A stretch of DNA of 64,000 bases from Climacium dendroides (Eukaryota; Streptophyta; Bryopsida; Hypnales; Climaciaceae): assembly GCA_950106755.1 (NCBI GenBank), contig OX467083.1:27151029-27215028 (forward strand), written 5' to 3'. A model generated the notes under the pieces. The model worked only from the letters and a program-made list of their open reading frames with translations. It ran no database searches and had not been told where the DNA came from. Made by a program: the position numbers and the translations under genes. Numbering within the stretch: position 1 is the first letter of the stretch; every line of letters starts with the position of its first letter. Of the stretch, positions 1 through 14,787 are shown one piece after another.

Positions 1-3000
1 AGAGGAGAATAAATCCATGTAAAGAAGATAGACTAATCATGCAAAAAATGATGGAAGAATTCTACATCAAGACTTGCTAATGGAGTGATGGTCAACTTGG
101 GGTATCAGTTTTTGGACACACTAATTAGTTGATTATTGTTTAAAACCTCCAAAGTTTGTCTAATGTGTTTATTTTGATTAAGTAATAAAAACCTAAAATG
201 AAAATAAAAAATTCCTACACCTCAACATGGTCAACATGTATATTTCTATTGATTTTATTTTTTTTCAAAGTAAAATTTGAACCTATTGATAAAGGTGAGA
301 TAAACTTCTAAATTTTGGAATTTACAGGCATCATAGTGTACAATTTATTAAATTTTTATTGATGAAATTAATATTTTTATATGTTAGACTACAAAATGTA
401 AGTTATATCCAAAAATGATATTAAAATAAAATTATTTGATATTCCAAATGCTTGTTTCTAAAGATTTTAGGTACATGTGACAAAACTTACTTTTTCAACT
501 AAAAAATTAACTAAAAATTCTTTAAAATCTTTGGTTATCATGAATTTTTTTTCTTGATACATTATAAGCATTGAAAACTAAAACCACGTTTTATGAATTT
601 ATACTTTATAATATTTAAAATATGAAGTCATTTGACATAGTGACATGAATTGATATTGTAGTTGAGACAACCTTTTTGGGTACCCAAAGCCGACCATCAA
701 CCAATGCCAATAATATATATAATTTAAGGTTGATAAAAGCCGCATTCAAGAGGATCCCAAGGGCTAGAATATATGGTTTTTATTTATGATACTTTGACGT
801 GGAAACGACTTTCTTGTGCACCTTCTTTGCTCCATCCATCTTTCTCTCCAAGTTTTGATCTCTTTCCTCCATCTATTGTTTGTTTTTGTCTTTTACTTGT
901 GGTTTATAGATGTTCCCTCCTAGTCCATTTGTCTTCCTTTTTTTAAATTGGATTACTCCATTTTCTTTTGCAACTACATAGCCATGCAACATCGCAATAA
1001 AAGCATGGAATGACAATTCTCCTAGGGTGCCACAAACCTCACCTCAAAGCATACTTGTGCCACCTTGGTGAACAAGGGGGACCTTGGGTGACTTCCCAAG
1101 CCTTATATGAGACTAACTAAAAGAAATGAAGAGTTCTAAATAAACAAGGCATCATCGCACTTTTGTCGAAACGAAAACTATTGCATGCTACAAATACTTG
1201 AAAATTTGGTGAGATTGAGTGTCCATGGGTCTAAAGAATGTAAGGATCCAAATTGTAAGTCAAAAGATATGGATGTTCAAAATTGGCAATGTCCCAGCTA
1301 CAAATTGAAGGTGTGGGATTCTAGGAGGAATCCTTCGCCAAATAGGTCATATGACATATTGTTTGGAGAACTAATGAGATAAGAAATCCAAAATGTTAAG
1401 ACTCAGAAAGAACTTAGCTATGAGCTAGAAATTATGAGCAAATAAATGAGATAGAATTTTAAAAAACTACACCTTTAGGAGGATTCATATCTTTGGAGGG
1501 TTATAACTTGATTGATACTTGTTTCATTTGAAAAAATAATTAGCTTAAGGTGATCTCCAAAAAAATTAGATCTCAAAAATGGACTTGTACTTTGGGTTTG
1601 GAGTCCTGAGCTAAAAGTTATCTTGATGGAAATAACTACCAAATCTTGCAAAGAATATTATTCGAAGGGGTGGTTTCCCTTCTTACTTCTAAATGGTGTT
1701 GTAGTGAGCTATAATGGCCACGGGCAATGATGTTGGTGATGAAGCCTCACCACCTCTTTTATGATACCATGAAGTGCTTTTGGATACTCCTTGATACCGG
1801 TTAGATGGTGTCCTACTCCACGTTAGATTATGATGTTGAGACCCAATTAGTGAGTCCAAAGGTGAATCTCAAAGTAAAATTGCTTGGACCTAATAGGAAG
1901 TTGGATATTGTTAAAGGGAAATTAGCTCTAGTGGTAAGTAGTAACACTACCAAGCATTTTGAAGTTTTGCCCCATATCATCAAATGATATGCCCAGTGTT
2001 TTGCAAGAGTTAAGTGATGGGAGTTACAATTATGACATCAAAACCTATAGTTTCTCTATACCAATGTCTTTAAGAGCTTTTTCATGTTGATTTCTTGTGA
2101 ATTTGTAACTGAAATGAGGTCATTTTAAACCTCCTTCTCAATTTTCAATTTTTTTTCTTGTTTGTACTTTCTTGATTCTTTCTAGCCAAATTTTTTTTCC
2201 TTTTAGTTCTCTTAATGTACTATGGTGTCATCTCCATTATATTATGTTCTTTGGACATTTATACTATCAAATTGTATTTTTTGCATCGAGATGTAATTAT
2301 TTAAAACTAATAATTGTAAAATATGAAGTAAAAAATTTGATTTTGCCCATGTATTGGCATTACCTCTTTTGTGTTGCACCTTTTAGAGCAAAGATTTTAG
2401 CTCTACTTGCTTGTAGTTGGTCAATTTTAGCTACCCAAAAGTCATGTACATATTTTCACATGGATCAATTTATGGAGAATGGAAACTTCATGATTGGTGT
2501 TGGAATCTAACATTGTGGTTGCATGCCATATGTAGTGCTCACAATCAAATTTGAAAGCAATCTATCTCTTCAAATCCATGGATTTGTAATGTTGTGGTTG
2601 CATGGCTTGTTTTGTTTTGAAGGTATTTGTGATAGAAAAAATACATGTAGTTGCTCTTCACGTTGGAACCTAACACAAAAGTTGGACTTACATTTACTTG
2701 GAATTTGATGTTGCTCCTAACACTGGATCCTACAACTACTTCTTGTTGAATTAGTTTGAAAGTTTTTTAGGAATGCCTTCAGAAGACCATATTGCTCCCA
2801 TCCTATTTACACTATTTTCATTTAATGTAAGTGTATCCATACTTTATAGAGCCATAAACAAAGAAGGGGCTTTATGACACTTAGTTTTGATTGAATCTTG
2901 ATGTCCTCTGATCTACTTGACTCTAATTAATCTTCAATCTAGTCCATACTCCATTTAACAAATTTTCTCATAAATGCATGTCTGAAGAGACATTATATGA

Positions 3001-6000
3001 TTACTTATGCTCTCTACAAGACACTTGTGTAACTGGATTGCACAAAAATAGCATTAACTAGAAAATGGTATTTATACTAAAAAATTTGTGGAAGTATGTA
3101 TTGACTAATAGTTAGTAAGCAACATGTACATTAGAGGTGTATCAATGGATAGTCTAAGTAACTCAATTTGTAGGGTAATAATATTAGTTCTACAAAATCT
3201 TTGCAAGAAATTATATTTGACCAATGTTGTCTAGTATTTGTGATATTTATGAGATGTGATCTAGCATCTTTACAAAGTATGCATCTAGAGTTCATTGGAG
3301 GCAAACTTCTAGGTGTAGTTCTAATAAAATTACTTGAAAAGATCAAAATATCACCTAGTAATGATGATAATATTGCTTTTTGTCTTCAATTCCAACAACT
3401 AAAATATGTTTATGACCTTTTTCTTTCCATTTCTTTGTGCCTCTAATAGGTACAAGAAGGATTCTGGTTTAATCTACATTAACAGCAATTGTAATAAGAG
3501 ATGTTGTAATACTTAATTAAACATACTACTCTTTGTGCCATGTAAATGTAGTCCTTGAAGCTTCAAATTCTTTGGAGCTTACTTGTTGCTATAGTTGCTT
3601 TGTAAAATGTTCAATTGAATTCATCTCTAACAAATTGTCTTATCTATCTCAATAAAATTTTAAATGTTTTTTTAAGGACCTTCTAGTAATAGTAATTTAG
3701 ATGCCTATTTTTAGATGATAAAAATAATAAGGTTTCTAATTGTCCAACCTCTCTAATCTCTATGGGCTTTTAATATTTGCATGATGGATTCTTTCGACTC
3801 AAGATGGTTGAAAAATACAAGACAATGTTGATTGCCCTCTTTGAATTGAGAGGGCCCGCCTTCTACATATTTTGGTAGCCTTCCATTTAAATTCACCAAT
3901 TTGTATATTGACTTCTAACCTTTATTTTCTTTGTTGGTTTCAATTCCTTTATTTTGGTTTTGAGCAACATTACTTCTTCTTGACCTTGAGGTCTATCCAT
4001 CAAGTGCTTTACCACATCCATTTCCAATGGCTACTTTGTCTTAAATGTTATAAAATCACATTCTCTATTGTCTTACAACTCCTTCATAGAAATAGGCATG
4101 AAAATGCTATTCAAAATTCTAGATTTTGCCATATCTTCTTCTAGCTCTCTCCAAAACAAGAAGCTCACACTAACAATTATTAATAGAAAGCACAATTGGA
4201 ACCAAAAAATGTGCAAAAGCAATCCAATTAAATACACCAGGCATAAAAATCATTCAAAGTGAGGGAATGCAAATAGAACAAGGCAAAGATGGAGTTAAGG
4301 CTAGCCCTAAACTAAATTAAGGTACTAGTTGATAGAATTGAAGACAAACATTTTGTTGTTGGACAATAATAGTACAAGATTTCATCGATATGTAGTAGAT
4401 CAAACAATTACTATCAATTTTTATTTTTTATTTTTAAATAGAAAGTCATTTTTAAAATAAAAATAATATTTGAATTTTAAATTATTATCATTATTTTTAC
4501 AGGACTAGATTCATCAATTTTAATAATTTTTTGACCAAACAATGTTGGGCTTGATAGGTACTAACAATATTCAAAATTGGATGGTTCAAATGTTTTTGAT
4601 TAGGTATCAACCTACATAATCCAAAAAAATTAACTAATATTTTTTTAGAATATATTTTCAGTTCCCAGTTTGACATTGAAATCAAAAAAAGCTTTATAAC
4701 TTCCGCAAGATTTATTGGAATGATGTAAATCAAATCTTCACTAGGCCTTTTTTTTGGCACCATTTGGCTTAATTGCACCATTTAAATTTAAATTTTTTGC
4801 CCAAAAAAATAAATCTTTCTTTACTAGAAATTTCCTGTTTCTATTAAAAATGTGGATGTAGTCAACAAATTTGGATGAAAAATTGCATGACTATAATTGA
4901 AAAGTAATTTTTTGGTTCAAAATATGGATGAATGTAGAAATACAATGCTTCACCAAATTTTAAGTGATTGCCATCTTGGCACTTTCTCAAAAAGTAAAAA
5001 AAAAATGGGTTGATCTTTATATGTAGATTAAAATAATTAGAATGCATCCTAAAAACTTCATACAAAATTTTTAGATTATGAAGGCAATAGAGTCTACTTG
5101 GGTTCTTAAAAAATCCAACTTTAATAAGTTCTTTAGTCCTTTAGGGATTAACTACATTTCCTAGTTTTGTCATCAAGGGAATATCATTGATTGATGCTAT
5201 GACTATTCTATAGTTTATACAAAAATATCCACTCAAATAATGCAAAAAAATAGAAATCCATATATAAAACTTCCTTCGAGATCCCAATTACTAAGCTTTG
5301 TGATATGCAAATAGTAAGGATTGAATGTCAAATTCAATACGAATTGTGCTAAAAAAATGTGATTTCTTCATTAATTTGAAATTCAATGTTGATATATACT
5401 CATGTCCTTCACTTCATCTCAAATTTTTTGTAGAAGGTGTTTTCAAAATTTTCATATTTTTTGTAAAAGGTTAAATGTGTACCTATTCCATTTTGATTCC
5501 ATTTGATGTTTATTATAATAACTAAAGGCATTAGGCATGTGCTTGATCCCTCACACCATCAAATGTTTGTTATGACCAAACATTAGGCATGTACATGACT
5601 CCTTATTATATTCAAGGAATTGAGGCATATATCATATCTTTTCAATTAATATAAAATATTAAACAAGTTTTAGGCATATATCTGTCTTCAATTAATAAAT
5701 ATTTGATTCAAATGAATAATTTTTTTGAACCCAAATTACTTAAAATATATTCAAAATGTGACTAGAAATTATTTAAAATATATAATTTCCTTAGTCCTTA
5801 TAAGTGTATTGTTAATAGACACAACATGAGCACTTTTAATGAAACCAACGTTCAATACCATCAACACGTAATAGGTCCAATGTTGACCTATAGAACAATT
5901 ACTTAGAGTGCAAAAGGGCTTTGGCAACCATTTTCAAATTTCTAATAATTTAATTTTCTAATAATTTAATTTATTTTAAAATTAGCTATTCACCATGAAA

Positions 6001-7275
6001 ATGTCTATCACACAAACTCTTTATACAAATGGGACAGAAGTAGGTACAACAATATGAGATATGGAAAGTAGAATTTTTAGATGTTCAACCACTCATACTC
6101 TCATAATTAAGTAAAAAATGAGAATTACTATGTTTAATGTAGATTTTAGACCTTGTTTAGGCATAGTAGAATAAATTTTTTTAAACGTTGAACTAAATAA
6201 ATGTGGAAAATCAAGCTAACTTTCTTCTTCAAAACCTATTTGAGATTTCAAACCTTCAATCAAAAGTCATAGACAAAGTTTAGAGAAGGGTCAGAAGGGA
6301 CATTTTCTCTAACATTTTCAAACCTCCTCTCTCTATTTTTTCCATAACTTTTTTTTGAGTCTCAAAATCATTAAAGGGTTTTTAGATCTGAATCCTAGAT
6401 TGATTTTACACATTTACTTGGTTCAAAATTTTTTAGAAAAAGTTATTATGACTACTAAGGTAGATTAGCCTTAGTAGGTACCATACACATTTGCAATGTA
6501 GGTACTTTAGAAAAGTTATTGTCTGCTTCAATATTTTGTAGAGATTGAAAAGTTTAAGAGGTCAATTGCAAAAAGAATGAAGACATTATGACAAGAAGTG
6601 AATTTTCTGTGATTTTTCAAAGCTAAAATGTTAAAGTGTGAATAGACCCTTGTTGAAGCATGAATAGATGCTTGTTAAAACGTGGGCTGATGTGTTTGCT
6701 CCCCAAGCACATTGCCATCATGATAAAGGGTGGGCCATTGATGCAAATGGAAGGATCTTATAGGTGGTAGAATTGGATGGATGGTGGTTTTGGCAGTTCT
6801 ACCTTGTACTCTTGAAATGAGATCTGAAATTCTATTTTAAATACAATTCCTATATTCTTACAATGAGTGGTCAAACGCTGATCTTCAAATTTTTCATGTA
6901 TACATATATATAGATACATGCATGTACAAATTTCAGTCAAACTTTGCTCACCAAATCAGGTTAGGTCCAAAAACCACCATTTTTTAATTTGTTTTTTCTA
7001 ACATCAATTGACAACCACAAGGACTCACAAAATTACATTGCAAAAGTTTTCAAAAGTAATTCCGCACATTACCCTCGTAGCATACTCCTCCTGTGTATGC
7101 TGTAATTTTTTAAATAACAATAATATTCCTTTTGACTCACTGCATTCAAGTCATTCACTTTTTTGTCAATTTTGAGGGCAATTGTTTGTGGAACGTAGTC
7201 CAGTCTTTTCCGGGTCAAACGATTAGTTTTTTACCACATAGTTTATACCTTCTAGTCAACGCTCATCAAATTGCA
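1..7275. other. AT-rich intergenic sequence, no recognised gene
   Basis: This stretch is AT-rich throughout. Open frames are short (up to about 112 codons), overlap on both strands, and match no family I know. Frames at 1185-1382, 1805-1987 and 2172-2510 look like chance openings or very old transposon debris. A sequence ending in CCTTTAGGGATTAA near 5138-5151 resembles one terminus of the TTAA repeat family seen further right, but no partner end was found. No RNA gene, MITE or long tandem array was seen. Confidence 0.6.
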
Positions 7276-8270
7276 TCAAATGTATACAACTTGAACACAT
7301 TGCAACTGAAAGGGGGCTCCAAAGTATAATTTCTCAAGAGTACAACCAGCATAGCTCATCATTTGGGTGTACCTACAGTTTGAAATTTTTGCCACTTGAT
7401 TCCAAGAGCAGCACTTGCAGATTCTCGTTTCTGCCTTCCACATCAAGCTTTCCGACTTCCGACGTGCAACCGACGAAGACTTTGTGTTACAAAACCACAG
7501 TCCCTGCGCAGCGGGACTGAGGGTCTCCGTCCTCGCATCAAGGAAAGTGCAAGCCCTTGTCGTGAAGGCTAACCGCACAGATAACTTACTAGCTCCACAG
7601 TCCACACTCCCTGTGGATCCCATACACGGAGTGCACGTGCAATGGCGTGTCCGTCATGACCAGCAGCAGAAGGATGAAAGCTGTGGCGCAGCTTCACTGT
7701 GGGTCACGGGTGCCTGAGCACTCACTCATCAGGCGCTGCTACAGTCGCGAACTGCAGCTGGAACTTCAGTTATCTATCATAACTTCGACGCTCCCAGACG
7801 CCGGCTAGCCGCGGTTATTAAGTGGAGTCACGGAGTCACGGAGCAGGCTTTTTGCATTCGAACTTAACGCTCCTGACATACCGTCTTTCGAGGTAGTGCA
7901 GATTTAGAACGTGACTCAGCAGTCAGGGAAATTTGCTAAAACTGTTTTTGTTTGCATTGGAAACCGACTATCATAATTTAACTTAACTGCGATTGCTTGA
8001 AGGCCGTAATTGTCAGTGCTAAGAATGGGGGAAAGTGAACTTGCACACTTACTGAGAATTTCTTGGATGGGTGCGGAGTAATAAAAAAATTGGAGGTAGT
8101 ACTTCAAGTCCAGGTCGCGGACTCGCTGTTCGCGTGCCCAGCGAGATCACGGTGCTGCGAGTACGTGGAAACAGGCGCTCTATTTTAGCGAGAGGACGCT
8201 ACTTGGGTTCAGTCTGGTTTTTTTTTGTTCTGTTTTTTTTTGGCACAAGTAAAGGTTGACCTCGGTTTAG
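7276..8270. other. GC-richer island of unknown function
   Basis: Base composition rises clearly above the flanking sequence here, as it does around the real genes in this window. A 100-codon frame lies on plus at 7415-7717 and a 115-codon frame on minus at 7276-7623. They overlap each other, so at most one could be real. Neither resembles a known family. The direct repeat GGAGTCACGGAGTCACGGAG lies near 7825-7850. The island could be a promoter and 5' leader, a first exon of a gene whose later exons I cannot see, or a decayed gene. Confidence 0.35.
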
Positions 8271-8472
8271 TCAGTTTTTAATGTTTGCCTCAGTTTCATT
8301 TGGAAAAAGTGGAAGATTGTCTTGAAAATGAACACTTTTTTTGGAGAGCCGAAGATTCGGAAAGTGAGTGAAATGTATTAATTGCAATATTTTCTTGAAA
8401 GAATTAGCGGTCTGTAATAACTATGTGGATCATTGAAGAACACTCCATGTTCGCGCTTCATCAGTTTTCTAT

Positions 8473-8615
8473 ATTAAAAATACAACTTTCAATCATTTGA
8501 AATTTTTTCCCATATATCCAAAATTTAACTTCATTTTTTCATAATTAAAAATACAACTTTCAATCATTTGAAATTTTTTCCCATATATCCAAAAATTTAA
8601 CTTCATTTTTTCATA
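8473..8615. repeat. Two-copy tandem duplication, 71-72 bp unit
   Basis: The stretch starting ATTAAAAATACAACTTTC at 8473 is repeated starting at 8544, with one extra A in the second copy. A third copy begins (ATTAAAACATT) and breaks off. Near identity implies a recent slippage or unequal-exchange event in AT-rich DNA. Confidence 0.85.
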
Positions 8616-11600
8616 ATTAAAACATTAAAAATGAATTTTATTTTTATTTCTTAAAAAATAATTTATTTATAAAAATTATTGTATTTATAGAAGCGCTTCA
8701 AATAGTATGAAATGTTTAGCAAAAATGAAGATGATAGCAATAAACATCATGGTCTAATTGGTGAAATCCTTGAGTTCACACTTAAGAAAAATTGAATATT
8801 AAAAAAATTTCATGAATGATGTGTAAGGCATTTAAGATGCTACCTTCCAAGTATCGCAAAAATCAAAATTTCAACAATTTTAGAAGGATTGAAATGGAAT
8901 AAAAAGTAGATCATTGGAGCTACATTTTATTAATAAAGCTAGTAGACATTTAAAATCAAGATTTATATAAAATTCAAGTTTGATTATTATTTTGACCCTC
9001 AAGCTTGATGGTTGGTTCTTTAAGGGTTACATTATAATGCTTTTGTAACTCTCTTTAAACCTTGTAAGGGTGGATTAATTTGTATGGGCACCTAATTCCT
9101 ACAACCATATTCATTCAACCTTGAGCCCTAGAGGACATTAACAATAAAAATTTAGTTTTTATTCACCAAGGGCATTTGTATTAGCACTCGTCAAAGGGTT
9201 TGACTTATATCAAACTTGGATGAGAAATGCTCTAGATTCTTCTAAATATTCTCATGGCACTTCGTCTTTGTGAGTCAAGAATTAGCCCTTGAAATCATTG
9301 TTCATCCTAAGTTTGGTAACCTTTATCCTACATTCTGCTTGATAATTGATCAATCAATTGTTTGAGACTCATTTATTGAGTGAAGGTGGAGGACAAGAAT
9401 TTTAAGGGCTCTTCAAAAATAGATATATACTTCTAGTGTATTAAATTTGGTGAATGTTAGTACAAATGTTCTAAGTATGAACAACAAAATAGGCAACCTT
9501 TGTATTTGTAGCCCTAATACAAAATTTCAACATTAGACACACATCTCCAAAAGCAAGTCCAAAAGCTATCCTAGAGAAGTAATGTACCACTAATCATGAA
9601 CTAATATAAATAGAAAAAATACATTAATTATTTATCTTTTTTTTCATGACTTTTAGTTTTCTTAAGTCAAAGATATTAACTAAATGGATAAATCTTGACA
9701 TTTTTCCATTTTTCTAGACCCTCCAAAAGTCATCCATCAATTGATACACTACACCAAGGTCAAACCTCAATGCAAATTAAACAACATATATCTACAAATG
9801 TTCACAAATTTTTTATAGAAATATATTTTAAAAATAATAAATTAGTCATTTTTAATCCCAAACACTCAATTTAAAGATAGAAAAGCATTTTTTAATTTAA
9901 TAATAAATAATTAAAATTCTTGCAATGTATTTTGATAGTTGAGACATTTAGAATATTCTACCTTCTTTCTACCTTCTTTCCATATATATAGAGAGAGAGA
10001 GCATGCTTTTTCTTGAAGCTTCCTCAACTAATATTAATAAAGTGAAGTGCATTTTTTACTATGTTCATCATACACCTATAAGATTGACAAGCAGTTGTAT
10101 GCTAACAATAGGATCATGAAGAAGACTCAATTGATACGGTCTAAAGGATCTTACATCCCCTCAAAACCTATCTTTTATTTTTAGTTACTGTAATGTGCAT
10201 GAACATTTGAGCTCATTTGTATACATGAACTGTTTTATTGTCAAATATGGGATTAAACTAAATATCATTTTTATATTTTAGAATTTTCTAAAAAAAGTTC
10301 CAAGGGCATCCAATGGGTATAGAACAAAACTTGGATGTCCTATACAACAACTTCCTTAATTTTAAGAAGAAAGTTGGACTAAATAATCTATTATTAATTT
10401 GTAAAAGATAGTTACAATTATCCTCATTAGTATGACAATGACAATGATGATGACTATTCCAACAACTTCAAATCTTAAATGCCTTAAAGAATGTTATTTA
10501 TCCTTTAACATCCAACTCCTTAATTGAGTACTTATGTGTTTGGACAAATATATATATTATTTACTTCGATATCATTAAATTGGTCAAAAAAGAAGGTTGT
10601 TTTTTAGGATTATAACATTACTCCAAATGAATGATAAGTTATTTGCAGAAAACATCATCTTTACTCATTGTCCTTAATTCCACATGATTGGACTTTTAGA
10701 ATTTAGAATTAGATCCTGTGAGACCCCACATCAAGATTCTATGTAGGTAGTAGTAGTAGTAGAAAATAGCAAGAACTATGTACATTTTCATGTCTAAAGT
10801 AGACACTTCCCAATTTTGCAAAGAACGCAAAAAAATATTGCTTGTATTGAATCAATCATGTCATTTTAAAATTTGCAAAGAAAGCACATTCTTTTTAGTG
10901 ATAATTCACTAAAAATCAATCCAACAACAATTGGTGAACATGTATAATTTTTTTTCCCTCAATGGATGAAATCATTGAATTTCTATAAGATCTCAAGATG
11001 TATTAAATTTGAATGAATGTACATAATTTGAATGGATTTATCCATATTTGAATTTTCATCCATGCCTATATATAGATATAAATGGCTTCATTACTCTAAT
11101 GAAGGTCTCTTCTATGCTTCCTAAAATAAATGAAATATAAGACCTTGGCTAAGAACTTAGTACAATTCTCATACTTGTTGCTATTTTATATTACAAGAAT
11201 GCCCCCTTCTATAAGTTGTCCATGTAGGCACTAAAGGATTATGACATGACATTAGTATATGTAGGAAGTGGATACATGCATTGTTATTATTAACAATATA
11301 CGATTTTGCCATCAATATAAGCACAAATGGATTTGCAAACATCAAAATTGGAAATTGAAGCAAAATACATCAATACATATTATATTATTAGTGATATTTA
11401 ATATGAAAAGATATAAATTTTAACTCTTGATGAATGTTTCTACGAAGAGTATAGATATCAATACAATTCATAAAAGAGGATCTCTACAATGGTATCTTGC
11501 AAACTTTTCATCAAGTGAAGAAACTCATCATTTTTAAAACAAGAAAAAATAATTATTAGAGTAGTTTTGTAGAGCCTTTAAAATTAAAAAATAGTGAGCA

Positions 11601-12640
11601 ATAAATTTAGTCTAATATAGATGAAAAAGAAAAATGAATGTACTTGATTTGGGACAGAAGTAAATTAATTTGCGGAAATTCACTAACTAAATTTTTTTGT
11701 CTTAAAGTTGTTCACAAAAAGATAAACAATGTCATGATCAAATTTGAAATGGCAAAAAGTTTACATCACTAGTAAAAATAAGAGTTTAGCAACAAGGCTA
11801 CAATTTCAAGAACTTGGTTCTAAGATTGGTGTTTATATGGTCTTGAAACACCAAGTTATGCACATTATAGCACAATATTCTAGAATTACATTTTTTATAG
11901 TGAATCAATATTTATGGTTGATAATGACAAGCGTCAACCTTATATAGATGAAACTTATGACTTTATTGTCAAACTTCAAATTTTTTATCTCTTCGTACTC
12001 TAACTTTTAATCCTAAAGTTCTTTCATGTTTAGAGGCCCAAACAAATTGTAAGATCATGATTTTAGGATTTCAAAAAGAAATATTTTCAGCAATTCTTTC
12101 CAAATGGTTTGATGGCATCTTTCAAACTTTTTGCCCAAAAATGCGTAGATCCTACGACTTGCAATTTTTCATAATGTACTAGTAGTTGGTGCTTGCTTTG
12201 CTACGCACTAACTATATACTTTCATCAATTTCTCATGTGATGGAATGTAGATTAATAAAGTTTGTATAATCTTTAAATGAAAATATTGACATCTTCAGAC
12301 AATATTCTTTGAAAATACATATATTGCGCAATAGAAAGTAATCAAAGAAAATCTTTATCATAATTTTCACAAAAAAATCTTTGCAAACATGAAAACATTG
12401 CAAGGACACTACCACTTGATAAATTTCTTCACTCACAAACAATGGTGACCAAAATTGAAGAATTGAAATGCAAAGACTTTGTAAGTACTTTGTTGTAGTA
12501 TCCAAAAGTGCTTCAATCTAACAAAGCTTCAAATCATTTTGGTAGTAAGAAAAAAACATTAGAATCGAGAATATTCAAAGTTTAGAAAATCATAAAATTG
12601 TAAAAGTAAAATGAAGTGTGAAGCCAAGGAATATAAAATC
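8616..12640. other. AT-rich intergenic sequence
   Basis: No coding family is recognised. There are short simple repeats, such as a TA/GA run near 9985-10003 and a TAG run near 10745-10762. Short frames such as 11744-11947 and the minus frame 12233-12505 lack any motif. Nothing else is supported here. Confidence 0.55.
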
Positions 12641-12659
12641 TTCACATAATATCACTATA

Positions 12660-12813
12660 CCTCTGTAATATCATATTTTTACACTGTGTGATATTACAGA
12701 GGTAAAATGGCCGTTAAAACTCTATAATATCACATTATTTAGAAATGTGATATTACAGAGGGATGGGATCTCTGTAATATCACACATTGTAAAAATGTAA
12801 TATTACGGAAGGC
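12660..12813. repeat. Triple hairpin array, TCTGTAATATCACA arms
   Basis: Three inverted repeats stand in a row. Hairpin 1 pairs CCTCTGTAATATCA (12660-12673) with TGATATTACAGAGG (12689-12702). Hairpin 2 pairs TCTATAATATCACATT (12721-12736) with AATGTGATATTACAGA (12744-12759). Hairpin 3 pairs TCTCTGTAATATCA (from 12769) with AATATTACGGA, ending about 12810. All arms share one core word, so the array looks like a hairpin unit amplified three times. It could be a miniature foldback element or a source of small RNA. No coding frame crosses it. Confidence 0.8.
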
Positions 12814-12829
12814 CTTGTGATTTTAGTAG

Positions 12830-14500
12830 TATGATGATTGAAGAAGTAAGTTGGGAATACATATAAAAAATTTCAACAAAAAATATTTCATATTTATGAT
12901 TGAAAAAAAATAGAAAGAAATAGAGAATGATTTGAAATATTAAATTGTTAACAATTTAGTGATGGAATTGAATAATGTCAATCTTGATGGTTGTGAGAAA
13001 TAATCTACATCCTATGATTTTATTTTTTTCCAAAAATAATGAAAATTGAGTTAAATAAAGACTCAAAGTTTATTTTTTAATACAAATTCTATAACTGCCC
13101 ACATACTAAAACTCTTCATAACTTTCATCTCATTAATGAAAATGGAATGATTCTAAGTATATATATAGTCAAAAGTTATGAAAATTGTTGTGCCCTAAAG
13201 CTACTCCTCAACCACATGTTGTGCGAAAATTTCAAAGGAAAAAAATGAAAATTCCATTTGTAAATGGATGACTAAAAATGCTATGTTGCCAAAAAATACT
13301 ACTTGGCCCTTTAGGGGTCAATGTAAAGATGAAATCATATTTCCTTTGAGTCATAAAATGCTAGACACTTTTGTTATCATCTGAAATAATTATGAATTTT
13401 TGAAGAAAAAATGTATTTTAAAATATGAGATACAAGTGTGCCTAAATAATCTTAAAATTACACAATAAATTTTAGGAATGAAAAGCTAAAAATGCTAAAA
13501 CTTACTATGCATTTACACCATCTTCATTAAACAATATTTTGCATAAAAGCAGAAAACAACAAAGACAATTTAAACTTAATTTTTTAAAATGAAGCATTCA
13601 GAAATTTGAACAACATATGAATGCAAACATGTCCTATGCACACAAAATCTTGTTTTATCTATTCATTTTTTCGGTAGATTCTCACATTAGTTTTTTCACT
13701 TTTGTATAATATAGAATTCCAAGGCTTCATTTTTGCAAATATTATATAGTTTCAAAATATAAGTATGTTTTTCCCAAAACATCACCATGAACCAATTCAA
13801 AGAATGATCAATAACATGTATTAATAAGCAAAATAAAAACCTCGCAAATTCACCATTATATAAACTTGCAAGATACAAGTTCATGAGAAGATTACAAATA
13901 TTTCATCCACATTCAACCGCAGTGTAGCAATAATTTTCACTTTCTTGTTTAAAATTTGATTGAAAAAATATTGATTAATTGTGCATTGGTAAACCTATCC
14001 CTGTAGTTTTTTTGTTTAAAATTTGCATTACATTATTTGTCTGAGTTGCATCTCACATTAATCTTCACAATTTTAGGATTTGGAATATCCTTCCCTCGTC
14101 CACAAGGTGAAACAAGAAATGGATGAAAATCCCCCCACCCAAAAAAATGGATGAAAATTCTCCCACACAAGAAATGGATGAAACCCATCCGTTCTATGAA
14201 GAAGAGATAGATGTTGACATTCCTAAAGCTAGCCCAATGTTCGGGAAAAACTGGCAGCTAGTTCAAAGTTAGATGGAGGAATTGGGAAAAATTTGGTTGC
14301 AATTTGAAAACATCGGCAAAAAATTAGTGAAAAAATTTATAAAATTTCTATTTTGAGTAAAAAATAAGAAAAATAATTGGACTATTTTCTTTAAAAATCA
14401 GTTCAATACAAGAATTAAAGGAAATTAATTGGTAAAACTCAAAAAGTTTCCCAAACATTGAGCCAACCACTTTGGGGTTATAGTGCTGTAACTCAAGTTA
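12830..14500. other. AT-rich spacer with one repeat-family terminus
   Basis: The segment 13165-13321 is clearly related to 22281-22430. Both read from a GTCAAAAG-TATGAAAATTGTT start to an end of the form GGGCATTTAGGGGTTAA (here GGCCCTTTAGGGGTCAA). It is a right terminus of the TTAA repeat family described below. The remainder of the interval shows no gene. Confidence 0.55.
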
Positions 14501-14502
14501 AC

Positions 14503-14764
14503 ATCTATACCTTAATTTGTTTATTTTGTTTTGTTTTGTTTTGTTTGTTTGTCACATTGAGATCTCCCAGACCATGCGTCCCTTGATTGTGATTTTGGTA
14601 CTGTCGGAAAGTCCTCGGCAAGGAGGGGTGCATATGCTTTGTTTTGTGGCGTTTGAACGTATGGTGTGAAAGTTATTGAATTTCAAAGTTTTTATGAATA
14701 AAAAATTTAAAAAATACTTTTACTTTAATTTTGGCTGTGGCAACGGCACAGAGCATACTATAGT
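14503..14764. repeat. Left copy of a diverged direct repeat (about 250 bp)
   Basis: This copy begins ATCTATACCTTAA, passes through a TTTTG-rich run, CACATTGAGATCTC and ACCATGCGTC, and ends GTGGCAACGGCACAG. The same order of blocks recurs at 15431-15676. The pair could be terminal repeats of a small decayed retroelement or a simple segmental duplication. I found no convincing primer-binding site or polypurine tract, so the element type stays open. Confidence 0.7.
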
Positions 14765-14787
14765 AGTGTGTATGGTAAGTAAATTGG

